Shown piece after piece: positions 38,432 to 49,432 of a stretch of DNA of 64,000 nt. Source of the DNA: Antedon bifida (lineage: Eukaryota > Echinodermata > Crinoidea > Comatulida > Antedonidae); NCBI GenBank assembly GCA_963402885.1, contig OY727096.1, positions 29,431,820 to 29,495,819 of the forward strand, in the 5' to 3' direction. The position numbers and the translations under genes are program-made. Under the pieces are notes generated by a model, which was given only the letters and a program-made list of their open reading frames with translations, had not been told where the DNA came from and made no database searches. The first letter of the stretch is position 1; each line of letters opens with the position of its first letter.

Positions 38432-41400
38432 TTAAAGGGTTTGCTCCAGTGGCGTAACACGCAGGCCTAAGGCCCCTGGTTTAGAACCATCCAACGCATT
38501 TTCGACATTCGATTTATTCTGGGCACTGCTCAGGGGCCCCATAAGCTCCAGGGCGCCTGGGTTTAGCCAGTTAGTGCTCATAGCCGTTACGCCACTGGTT
38601 TGCTCCTCATCTAGGGTAGCCATCCTGTGATCCTTTCTTTTCCTGAAGTTCCTATTCGTTAAGTCTCTCATCATCATCTTGAAGCTTCTGTAACCCCTGA
38701 AAAATTGTTTTATCATAATAATAATAATAATAAAAAAAAATAATAATCTATTAATTGTTTATTTGAAATTAAACATTAAAATCTACCTTCTTATGAATTG
38801 TCTTGTATCTAAGCCACATATCTTTACAACATAGTAGCTTAGTCTGTAGATGTTGTAGAACGCCATGACTAACAACATGATGAAATTCACACACCATTTA
38901 ACTATCATATATAAAAGTCCTAGCACTGGGTAAACAACCCTGGAACGAGATTATTATTGTTATTGTCGCTGTCACTGTTATTGATACTGTTACTGTAAAA
39001 TAAGATTATTTAATACTCGATCATGTGGATATCTCGATGACATTTTCCGCCAACCCCGTTGTAAACCCATAAAACAGATAAACCAATTGTTCCGGTAATT
39101 TATAACTAGGCCTAGCTATATTTTGAAATTAGAATAACACGAACTGTTCAGTTTTAAAATTTAGAGTGGTTTTGAGAGGTGGTCGCTTACGATTGGTAGT
39201 AGATGTTGTTTGGACGTGTTTAGTCATAAGCTGTAGCCTATACGGTACTACATTTGCGGTGGATTAAAGGTTGCTCCGACTTTATAGTTGGCGATTGCTA
39301 GAACCTCACAGGACATGGATTCTGCACATACGATATCTAATCTGGTATAAATCACAATACGGTAGGAATTCGTTTTAACAAGTGAAAATCCTACCTGTCC
39401 ATAAAGATGCAATTAAAAAATGTCGTGATTTCGCACAAAATCACCATGACCCATCTTTTAAGAATGTTCAGATACAGATTAATGATATAACCGCGATATT
39501 CAGGCCTATAAGATACAATTTTAGGAAGTGTGTAAAATAACTTGAAACGAGATACAAATACTGTGTAAATATAATTTTAATTAAATATTTACAGTAGGTC
39601 GTAGCTTCCTAGAATTCCTATTCAAAAGGATTTGCAAAGATCTGGTTCCATTGCCCTCTAAATATGAAATCGGCAGAGTAATTCTGCATAGAACTAATAC
39701 ATGATGCACATCACGCGAAATTTGCTATGGATACTACAGCTGTTCTGGTAAAAATAGCCTGACTAGGTAATCCCCGTTTACAAGCGAAAATCCTACCTTA
39801 GCATGAATTGCCTTGTATCTAAGGCAAGTAGCTTTAGAAGACCATAGCTTAGTTTGGTGATGTTGTAAAACGCCTTTGCTAAAAACAAGATGAAATTAAG
39901 CACAAATGCTAGAAATGAGGAATGAACAAACCTGAAACGAGATTATTATTACCATTATTATTTAATTAGTAATTTTATAGAACCATCAAAAGGTGGTCGC
40001 TTTTTGGAAGGTGGTCGTTTACGAGAGATGGATAGACTGATATCTGAGTAAAGAGATGCATTTGCACACATTTTCTGGCGATAGTAACTCACTGGCAAAT
40101 TTCATTACTACATTAGCTGGTGTTGGAATTTGGAATTGCACAGTAACACTATCTAATCTAATATCTGGTATAAATCTCCATACGGTAGGAATTCGTTTTA
40201 CAAGTGAAAATCGTACCTGTTCCTAAATCCTCTGCATATTTCATATACAAATATCGTGAATGCACACAACTTCTCCTCGAACCATCTGAGAAGAATATTC
40301 AAATATCGGTTAATGAAATAGATAGAGATTAAACGTTGTATAGTTATACAATAGGGACTTTACGAAACACGACGGTTAAGGGAGGACGACGAATATCCTG
40401 TGTTTGCTAGAGCGTAAAATCATATACAGTCAATAGCCGTTTTATTTTATTTTATTAGTTACGAAGACGACGACGACCGACGGTATCTCTCTCCCCGCCC
40501 CCCCCCCCCCCCACCCCCTGTCTAGTGGCGAATGGCCCCTCTGAATCGCTTGGCTCTGGTGGAACAGCATAGGCCTAGCCTTCCTCTGCTATGAGCCTCG
40601 CATTCAAGCAGAATGTATTGCTTTTAACACAGCCATTTTAACCCAATAAAAATGTTATATCGTTAAACAATTAAATTAGAAGTTCAAGTATTAGAGTTTT
40701 GAAATGTCCACGTTTAAGTGTAATTTGAACTGTATATTTAAGGTTATATGTACATTATTTCTATTCGTTCTCCGTAAACGGGAAAATGGGAACTTTATCG
40801 TCAAAAAGTTAAAACACTGAATTTCCCTTAAGCTCCGCCCACTTTGTTAAAGCTTATGCATACATTATTCATGAGCACCGTCCTGTGGCTTCCCGTCGTG
40901 TTTCGTAAAGTCCCTAATAAAGTATACACGACGATTTTATATACCAAAACGGTGCATCATGATACAAAATAATGTAATTAATTAATTTTCTACATAATCA
41001 TTAAGTATAATACATAGTTAGATAGCAATCTTGAAACGATGGTCTGGACCTGCATACGGAAGTTTGTACACATGTTTGTTTTATTTCTATCTGTAAACAT
41101 AAGTTTCTCGCAACAATGGTATCACAAGAGTGGATCACACGTAAAACAAAAATAACAAGAACATAAGTTTAAATATATATTGGCCCCCTGAAAAATTTAT
41201 TTTTTAAAATGTTTTTTGTTGAATATGCCATTGTAACTAATGTCACATAGGCCTAATAGTTATTCACTTTGACCAAAAATTGGAACGAAAAATATATTTA
41301 CCGAAAAAATAATTGAAAGCAAAAAAAGAGCCAAATTTGGTTGAATTTAGCCGTTTATTTTGTCATTATATAAATGAAAACATTATTTTGTTCGTTTTTT

Positions 41401-42294
41401 TTATACGGAAGTGATTAATTTTGTTAAATCTACAAAACAGTCTAATCTGATTTTATTAATCTTTAATGATCAATTTGATGTTTTTTGGGGACAATACATC
41501 TTTAAACGTTGTTAACTGCAATTTAAATACTTTGTAAAGGGTTTACATTGAGTAGTCAAGCCATATTTTGGAGATGCGCAAAATAAAAATGTCACAAAAT
41601 TAAAATACAAATATAGTCTATTCACATAAAATATATACATACTGGTAGGTTAAAACACAATACAACAAACCTGAATATATTTATATATAATATATTTGAT
41701 TGGATATGCAATAGACATACCACTGAACTTCGACAAAGTCCCTATAATTGTTCTTGGTCGTGTTTCCGCAGCCAAAACACAGTTTTGGTTAATTTTTTAA
41801 CCAAAAAAGTGCGCATGATCAGTCATTAACAAACAACCAGATTCCCAATCACAAAGCAAAATTGTGTCCTTCAGGTCAAAGATTAGATATTATCGCATTT
41901 ATCCAATAATTATCCGATTTGAATAAGATAATTATCGGTTAATTTTTCTCGAGTGGAATCGGTTAAACCCCGTTTCCACAAGCAGTTATCGGTTGATTAG
42001 GCCTATCGGTTAATTTTTCTCGAGTGGAATCGGTTAAACCCCGTTTCCACAAGCAGATATCGGTTGATTAGGCCTATCGGTTAATTTTTATCGGTTAATT
42101 ATCGGTTAATTTTTGGCTGAGGAAACACGGCCACCTGAGTGCAATAGTAACGCGCAACGTGGGGTTAGGCTGTTGACTGCGCTTTCGAAAATCAATCTTA
42201 CCGTCCGATAATAATTGTTCTACCTGCGACCAATTGGATTGCATTTGATCTCAAAAGGTTTAACATCTCGTTAAAGTAGTTAATGAATGAGAAA
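38432..42294 (-). CDS. Unnamed hydrophobic protein with duplicated exon pair (5' end not found)
   Basis: I do not recognise the family. Exons in order: 42202-42294, 40217-40285, 39797-39931, 39395-39454, 38787-38939, 38432-38696. All have GT-AG borders and the same phase (two bases/one base), giving 257 residues open to the stop. Exons 2+3 and 4+5 are a tandem duplicate pair. The short exons start with Trp and share LC and a Thr-x-Phe area. The long exons share AFYNI, LSY and LDTRQF. Hydrophobic stretches in the long exons (SSFLAFVLNFILFLA; VLGLLYMIVKW, NFIMLLVMAFY) suggest membrane segments. The last exon is basic (RNFRKRKDHR) and contains an in-frame MITE. An exon before 42294 is required but I could not place it. 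No transcript evidence is available here. Confidence 0.6.
38447..38597. mobile_element. hAT-type MITE, 151 bp, with 8-bp target duplication
   Basis: The ends CAGTGGCGTAAC and GTTACGCCACTG are perfectly inverted. GTTTGCTC flanks both sides (38439-38446 and 38598-38605). An 8-bp duplication and CAG-type ends are the hAT signature. It sits inside the last exon of the unnamed gene. Confidence 0.93.
40354..40914. mobile_element. 561-bp TIR element in intron of the unnamed gene
   Basis: The ends GGGACTTTACGAAACACGAC and its complement are inverted for about 22 bp, with TA on both outer sides. The interior has a C-rich run (40495-40515) and no coding sequence. It is a non-autonomous DNA transposon of uncertain superfamily. 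Confidence 0.85.
41183..41510. mobile_element. GTCCCC-ended MITE-like repeat, copy e
   Basis: Same order of motifs as the copy at 2945-3287 (TGACCAAAAATTGGA, AGCCGTTTATTTT, CTGATTTTATTAATCTTTA, TTTTTTGGGGACAATAC). It contains a TAGGCCTA word. It lies in the large first visible intron of the unnamed gene. Confidence 0.7.
41752..42134. mobile_element. TIR element with internal 71-bp tandem repeats
   Basis: The ends GTCGTGTTTCCGCAGCCAAAA-like and TTTTGGCTGAGGAAACACGGCC are inverted. Inside, a 71-bp unit containing CTCGAGTGGAATCGGTTAAA and CCCCGTTTCCACAAGCAG occurs twice (CTCGAG at 41948 and 42019), followed by more TATCGGTTAAT words. Confidence 0.7.
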
Positions 42295-42589
42295 CTAAGG
42301 AAATAAAAAGAAAATTAAATATTAAGTTTTTTTTTTATTGTTATTGTTTTTATAATAATAGGCCTAATAACAATTACTGTTATTGGTAGGCCTATTGTTG
42401 TTGTCGTCGCCGTCATCGTCGTCGTTGTTGTTTCAACTCTTTCAATTTAGATATAGTTTGTTCCCTCATTAATACAATGGCAATGTTCATCTTTACTCTG
42501 TGCCTTCTATGCCTTCTTTGTAAATGCCTGCCCGTCACGCAACACCACCATGAGGCCTACTTTTCAACGCGACCCAATCCGGGGAGCAA

Positions 42590-42690
42590 ATCTAACCCTC
42601 ATAATAATCTCTCTTACTATACAGTAAAAAGAAGTTGCTCATGTGAATCGCCCCTGCCTTAACCGCTCGGCCACTCGACTCGACTCTGAG
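42590..42690 (-). repeat. tRNA-Ser/Leu-like relic
   Basis: On the - strand, GAGTGGCCGAGCGGTTAAGG is an intact tRNA D-arm and A-box of the Ser/Leu type. No good B-box or closing acceptor stem follows. This is a decayed tRNA-derived SINE or tRNA pseudogene, not a working tRNA. Confidence 0.45.
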
Positions 42691-43424
42691 TTATGTTCAG
42701 TTCTATTTTCACTATCTTTTATGCTGATATTATTTCGAAAAAAAAAACAGTCTAGAACCTATATTCTATGCTTCAATCATGCTTTTTGGCGCTTACTTTG
42801 CTATCGTTTTTGCTAAGAGCAGTGGAATATTTATTGCAAAATAAGCAGTTATTACAGTTATGAAAAACTAATACTCTGCTATTTTTTAAATAGAACTGAG
42901 CATAACTCTCTAATAATAACGATTTCATTCATTTATTTATTTATCTGATCAACACTTATACAACACACATGACAAAAAGCAAAAGCTCCCATTTAATAAT
43001 TCTGATCATAAAAATGTTTAAAATATACACATTTAGTTTTAGATATACAGTCATTAAAAAAATAAAATAAAGTAAATTAACTGTAAATAATAGACATAAA
43101 AAAGAAAAAAAATACTGTCATTGTAAACATGCACGACGCCATCTTGTGCAATAAAATATGTGGGTTGAGTGACTTTTTATTCAAAAAGCCTCTTCAGAAA
43201 TGGAAAGAACACAATAATTACAATACAAAAAACAACATCAATTTAGTACTTCTTCATTGAATATTTAATTAATATGGTTATTATAAACTCACATGGTAGG
43301 CCTATACTAACACTTTAAGAATACAAGTCTTTTTATTAGAATGTGTAAATTGTATAACAAGGTATGACATACTTCGTACAATAGGCTATTATATTATATT
43401 TCTTATTATTGATTTACTTTTATT

Positions 43425-44821
43425 AGTAGGCATGTTGAGCCGTGAAATGTGCAGAAAGTCACATTTTTGCAAACAACCACATTTTGTGCAAACATGTTGC
43501 CTTCAAATGTGCAAACAACCACATTTGCGCAAACATGGCACCCTCAAATGTGCAAATCTGTATAATCCACTAACGTGCAAACATCACGCCGTTAAATGTA
43601 AAAAAACGATAAGTTCAAATCAGATCAATTCTTAATATGTCACGGGTTTTTCTAACAATGTTTTCAAGATATAGCCACTTAGACCTACATAGTTAATTGT
43701 AGTAGCCTACAGGCAGAAATAATCTAACACAATCATGTCCGGGGATGCAGGTCTGACACGTGGTCGCTGCTTGCTAGAGATGGTAATCAATACCGTTGAA
43801 ATCGAAGTTCCTTATAGTTGTAGGAAATCCACAAAACATAACGAACTGAGTTCATTAGATTTTATATTATTTTATTTAAAATGTATTTCTGTTATGCGCG
43901 ATTTGAACAATTTATCAATTTGAATTTTGGAAGATTTTCTTGCGCAAATCTTTTCTTTAGCAATTAAATAAAATGAAAAATACTATAGATGATGTAGGTA
44001 TGAATATGGTATAGGCCTAATCCTTAGGCGAATGTAAATGTTAAGCGCGATTTAAAATAGTGCACAGATTTCGTTGCGCAATTTGAATCTGCACAACATT
44101 GTGTAATTTGAAATTACGCAAATTGTATTCATTTCCTGCATTTTTTTTATAAATGTATACGATATGAACTTTTGGTTTTATCAAATACTGAAAATACCAT
44201 GCGATATTCGAAATTGTCTGCGCAATTTGAATATTGATTACATTTGCGCAAGAAAATCCTCACAATTTCAAATTGCATAAATTGTTCAAATCGCGCATAA
44301 CAGAAATACATTTTAAATTAAATAATATAAAATCTTATGAACACAGTTCATTATGTTTTGTGGATTTCCTTTAAAATAAGAGGACAACTATAAGGGACTT
44401 CAATTTCCACGGTATTGATTACCATCTCCAGCAAGCAGCGACCACGTGTCAGTCCTGCATCCCCGGACATGATTGTGTTTTTTTTTTCAAAACAGATTAT
44501 TTCAGAATGTACTACAATAAAATATGTAGGCCCTAAGTGGCTGTATTGCTTCATTGTTAGAAAAACCCGTGACTATTTAGAATTAGGTTATCATTTTTAA
44601 TAAACGAATTGAAAAAATGATAGAACACATTTGTAGAATTTCATTTGCACATTTGACGTCAACATTGATCGTTTTTTACATTTAACGGCGTGATGTTTTT
44701 GCACATTAGTGGATTATACATTTTTACAGATTTGCACATTTGAGGGTGCCATATTTGCACAAATGTGGTTGTTTGCACAAATGTGACTTTTTGCACATTT
44801 TACGGCTCAACAAGGCCTACT
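43425..44821. mobile_element. 1.4-kb palindromic (fold-back) element
   Basis: The left arm (43425-43952) and right arm (about 44240-44821) are diverged inverted copies of over 500 bp around a 290-bp loop. Shared landmarks are AGTAGGC..TGTTGAGCCGT at the tips, several ACATTTGTGCAAAC words, CATCACGCCGTTAAATGT, ATGTCCGGGGATGCAGG and TATTTCTGTTATGCGCGATT. The bases next to the tips are ATT on both sides, a possible 3-bp target duplication. Each arm has a matching short open frame (MSGDAGLTRGRCLLE), which looks like arm symmetry rather than a gene. Confidence 0.85.
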
Positions 44822-45041
44822 ATTCGATGTTATACAACACATTTCTCGACACTGTTCATTAGGATGAATTGCCTTTTAATGTACTACTGTTATTCTACTT
44901 TTAAACCTTTTTAATAATACCAATCTTATTTTCTTTTATGATTTCAATCATTCATAATAACATTTATTTCTTTCTCTTTCATGATAAACAAAATAACAAT
45001 TTAAATTTAAATAATAAAGAGGCAAAACCCAGGAAGTAATA

Positions 45042-45830
45042 ATGTTTGAAACGACAGAATTGATACCTACCCTTTCAGAGCAACAAAATGGAATAATTGA
45101 ATATTTTAAGATTGTAAATGCAATTCCCTCAAATTGGAAGAAAATATTTATAAACAATGAAAAAGAGAGAGACAAACAAGAAATACAAACAATATATTGT
45201 AAACAGTATAAAAATTCTTTTTATTATAAACACATTATAAACAATATATCTATTACTCCATTTTGTCAATCGAAATGGGAAACGGAATTTAGAAATGTGA
45301 ACTTTAAGTGGAATAAAATATGGTTAAAAAAAGTCTATAGCATGAAACATGTAACAAAAGTAGCACAATTTAATTTTAAACTGCTACATCGGATTCTGGC
45401 ATGTAAACAACGAATGAAGATATGGAAAATATCTCCTGAAGAAATGTGCGAACACTGCCAAAACGAAATTGAGACAGACAAGCACATGCTTCTGAAATGT
45501 AAAAGTATCCAAAAAGTATGGACAAAATTTAACAACATGATTATAAAATGCTATACACTTGAAGAAACCGTACATGATTGGCTAGACATTGTTATTGGAA
45601 CAAAAAGTGAAAATGTCAATGAATTATTATCATTGTTTACTTTTTGTATTTATAAAACAAATTTTATTAAATCATTAGAAAAGCATTCAAAAATGAGATC
45701 AAAAGTCGTCTGGAACTTGTTCCGATTTGAGCTAAAAAATCTTATAGAGAATCAATATGCTTGTAACATAAACAAGGCAAAAAAGAAATGGGGTAACGTA
45801 AAAAGAAAATTATTAACTTGTATTTCTTAA
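45042..45830 (+). pseudogene. LINE ORF2 C-terminal fragment (zinc-knuckle region)
   Basis: The 262-residue open frame looks like the region after the reverse transcriptase in L1/Tx1-type LINEs. It has a basic N-terminal half, then FNFKLLHRILACKQRMKIWK and CEHC...ETDKHMLLKC...VW, the Cys/His pattern of the RT-associated zinc-binding domain. There is no endonuclease or RT catalytic motif upstream, because the 1.4-kb palindromic element ends just before it. It is therefore a 5'-truncated copy. The frame is still open, which suggests limited age. Confidence 0.8.
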
Positions 45831-45964
45831 AATTACATGTATTAATTTTTAATTGTTTCATTATTATTTTAATTTTTTATTTATATATATATATATTTAA
45901 AACTTTATTTTAATGACATTTTATACAATTTCTATATATAACTACAATGTGTAATATGAAGAAT

Positions 45965-46004
45965 GAAATAAAAGTGGGTTGCCCCCACGAAAGAGAAAAA
46001 AAAA
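45965..46004 (+). mobile_element. LINE 3' end with stem-loop and A-rich tail
   Basis: AATAAAAGTGGGTTGCCCCC then ACGAAAGAGAAAA. GTGGG (45974-45978) pairs with CCCAC (45984-45988). The same design ends the copies at 54604-54645 and 56105-56150 on the - strand. Confidence 0.75.
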
Positions 46005-46020
46005 TGTTTGAAGGTTAAGA

Positions 46021-46330
46021 CAAGTTTGAACATACAGAAACAAAACAGGACATACAAACAAAAAACACGTAAAGAAAAAAACGACACTATGGAAACACAG
46101 AAAACTAAAATAAATGTATTTTTTTATTCTTATTTTCAAGTTTGAACATACAGAAACAAAACAGGACATACAAACAAAAACACGTAAAGAAAAAAACGAC
46201 ACTATGGAAACACAGAAAACTAAAATAAATGTATTTTTTTATTATTATTTTCAAGTTTGAACATACAGAAACAAAACAGGACATACAAACAAAAACACGT
46301 AAAGAAAAAAACTGTATTCTTTTATTATTT
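46021..46330. repeat. Tandem repeat, about 116-bp unit, 2.6 copies
   Basis: CAAGTTTGAACATACAGAAA begins at 46021, 46137 and 46252. The units share ACAGGACATACAAACAAAAA and CACGTAAAGAAAAAAAC and are almost identical. The block follows the LINE A-tail directly. Confidence 0.92.
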
Positions 46331-47929
46331 TAGTTATTTATGGAGTAGAAATTGTTTTAGCTTAAAAGAAAATATATATTTAATATATATTTTTAAGGTG
46401 CCATTATAGCCAAATCAAAGTAAAACAACACTATCCTTCAGGTCAAATCAAATTTCAAAGATATTATACTGGTATACAAAAATTAATCCGGCTTTTAGTG
46501 TTAAGCACTAAAAAGGATTTTGAATTAGGTCGCGCCAGCAGTCTTTTGATAGTGCAATATAAAACCTATCTAGCATAACCAAAGGCGGCATCATGTTAAT
46601 CGATGTTTTGTCCATACCAGAATGATTTCTCATGTGCTCACCTAATCGTTTATTTAAAAAAAATTATTCGTCTGGAGAGTGAATAATAAACAATCTAACG
46701 GAACTAAAACTTTAATTGGTTTAAAAGTTGAAGTGAATAAAATATGGATAAATATATATTAGCTTATTACGAGAAGGATTTCTAGATAGTTGAATTCACA
46801 TTTATTAGTTAATAGTACTTTAAAACGTATAGGCCCTACCTCAAAAGTTAAACCTTTTTTTTTTTTTTTTTTGCAATACGATGCTTGATCAGTATAGGGA
46901 AAATGAAAATGTTGCGTAACTGGTAACTAACTTATGTATTGGAATAATCACGGATTAAAATACGCAGTAGGCCTGTATTTAGTATATTCACTCTAATAGC
47001 TAATTTCAAAAAGTGAGTATAAACCCTCTTGTGACCACTGGTAAAGAAAATGGTCATGAATATCTCTGGTCAGAAAGTGATAATTTTGTTCTCAAATTAA
47101 TCGCAAAGCATAATTCTTACATTTTCTGTAACACAATAAAAACCCAATAAAAATCCACAGAATGTCAAGTAACCTTTATTTTGACCTTTGAACTATATGC
47201 TTAGAGAGTGGAAATTGTAACGTGTTGTAAGAGTTGTAATTGGCTACAATTGAAAAACTTTTACAATTAATGTATTACGCAAAAAGTAAATGTGTGTCAC
47301 GAATCCGTGTTGCAGGATGGATAACGACATTCATGTTGTATTTTAACAATAGTATAATACTTGGTATTTTATAAATAATTTAATGTTTTAGCAGTTTTCA
47401 TTTTCTTTAATCTTAAAAGACTTAAAAGACACATTTTTCAATCTAACTTATATTTTATATACTTTGCAAGTAATTTGACAACAAAATTATCACTTTCTAA
47501 ACAATGGTTTCTGATGTATTTTGAGACACCCAGTTGTTACCAAGTTACGCATCTTATTTTGACCGCCGTTGCCTTTTTGACAAAGTGTACTGACCAAATA
47601 TCGTATTTTCTAGAACAGCAATTAATTGCTTTGTATTGATATAGCCTAAAGAAGGAAGCAAAAAAATCAAATCAAAAACAAAGAAAAAGGAGCAGGTAAT
47701 CCTTTTAAAGATCTCAAATACTCATGAGAAGCAATTGTATTCCTTTGCCATGAAGTCAATATTGTATGGACCATAACGGTGAAACCCATTGTGCCTAATT
47801 GGGTAGGCGTGCAGTTGTTTAAAAACAATCTTTTATATTGTAGAAAAAAGTAATATGGAACAGTGAGTTTAGAACAACTTTGTTTTGAGCAATGGAACCT
47901 CTCTGGTATCACACCAGTTATATTAACCC

Positions 47930-48275
47930 CCTTGAACAATTTAAAAAAATGTTTTTGTTGAATACCGGTAGGCCTATGTCTTTTAAATGTAACATATTGG
48001 TTATTAGTTATATTCACTTTGAGCAAAAATTGGATTGAAAAAAAAATGGTTAACTGAAAAAACTGTAATTTAATCTAAATTGACTAGAAGTAAATCCAAT
48101 GAGTTTTTGGTTGGAGATAACCGTTTATTCTGTCTTTTTATAAGTGAAAACACTATTTTTAAAATGTTTTTTTCTCGACGGAAGTGATTAGGGGCCTACC
48201 ATTATTAAAACTACTGCGAAATGGCCTATATTTAAAAATGTATCTTCATTTTTCATGTTTTTGAGGGACAATTCT
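47930..48275. mobile_element. GTCCCC-ended MITE-like repeat, copy f
   Basis: It carries the family landmarks TTGAGCAAAAATTGGATTGA, AACCGTTTATTCTGTCTTTT and TTTTTCATGTTTTTGAGGGA. The right end is mutated relative to GGGGGAC. Confidence 0.65.
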
Positions 48276-49406
48276 TCTTTAAAGAGAAACATTGAAAACA
48301 TATTCTTGGGATGATATGGCTCAATTGTAAATATCTTGCGTGCTGTAAGTGGCAGATTTGTTTCTGCTGCTGTTGTTTGTTAAAATAAATAAATAAATAA
48401 ACCAGCTAATTTATGCAAATTATAAAAAGCATTTCTTTAAAAAATAATTGTATTTCCACACGTATTATTATTAACGTTCTATATTCACTGATTGTTATGT
48501 ATTTTTTTTGGATTTTTGTGAATTTCTTCTGTTTTTTTAAAGTTGTTTCATTGCAGGACCATATTGAAAAACAGAAATTTTGTGATCTTTTATGAATTAT
48601 GTTATCCTGCCTAAATATGTTTTAATAAATAAAAAAAATAAAATTAGTACCGCCACAAAATATGTTGCCATCTCTGGAATACGAATGATAAATTTGCAAA
48701 AGTGATGTTTATGCCCAGTGATTCAAAGATTCAAGGACATTCGTGTTGTAATTACATTGTCAGTAACCAATTAGTGTATGAAAATTAGTACTCCATTATA
48801 CAAAAATTAACTGTTATATCTCAACCAATACCAATGCTTCAGCACATGACTATGCTGGCATCTGTTAATAATTTACTTATGTATTACAATCATAGGCCAA
48901 ATCTAGACAAGCGAAAACTTGTATTTGTCTTTCTGTCAAATAAGTTAAGTAATGTAATTATTATTTTATATTTGACAATGACATGTGATTGTACCGCCCA
49001 TTTAATGTTGGGGAAGGTGCAGAGTTGACATCCAAATCAGAAGTTTTTCTCGATCGCCTTCCTCCCCTGTCATGACGCGTTAATCACTGTGTTTTGTATA
49101 TAAAAAAAACCCAGAAAAACCAAAGCCATCATTATTTCCCATTAGAATTGTATAAATATGCAATATTCAGCTACGTGTCACTGATTACAGCATTGTTAAA
49201 TTCGTTTTCAATGAATTGCCAGGTGCCACCATAAAAGTTAGTTTCACGCCAGAAATTTGATTGGTAAACTCACTGGATGTAACTAAGTTTAATTATCATT
49301 AATTATCATTCTTTTGTATTGGTACATTTTTTTAAATAGGCCTATAGAAATACTAAAACATTTTGAAAAATATAGAATATTATTATTAGGTGTATATATG
49401 TAGTAT

Positions 49407-49432
49407 AATGGAGAAATAACTTATTCTCCATG
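49407..49432. mobile_element. 26-bp palindromic micro-insertion with 7-bp duplication
   Basis: AATGGAGAAATAA then CTTATTCTCCATG forms an inverted pair. GTAGTAT stands on both sides (49400-49406 and 49433-49439). Confidence 0.75.

Noticed and set aside
42477..42662. Open frame starting MAMFIFTLCLLCLLC, which looks like a signal peptide of a small secreted protein
   Set aside because: Only 61 codons, no splice partner, and its 3' half lies over a tRNA-like relic on the other strand. The hydrophobic start alone is not enough.
43735..44554. Matching open frames (MSGDAGLTRGRCLLE...) on both strands as a possible gene pair
   Set aside because: They are mirror copies in the two arms of the 1.4-kb palindrome and are interrupted differently. 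Explained by the inverted repeat.
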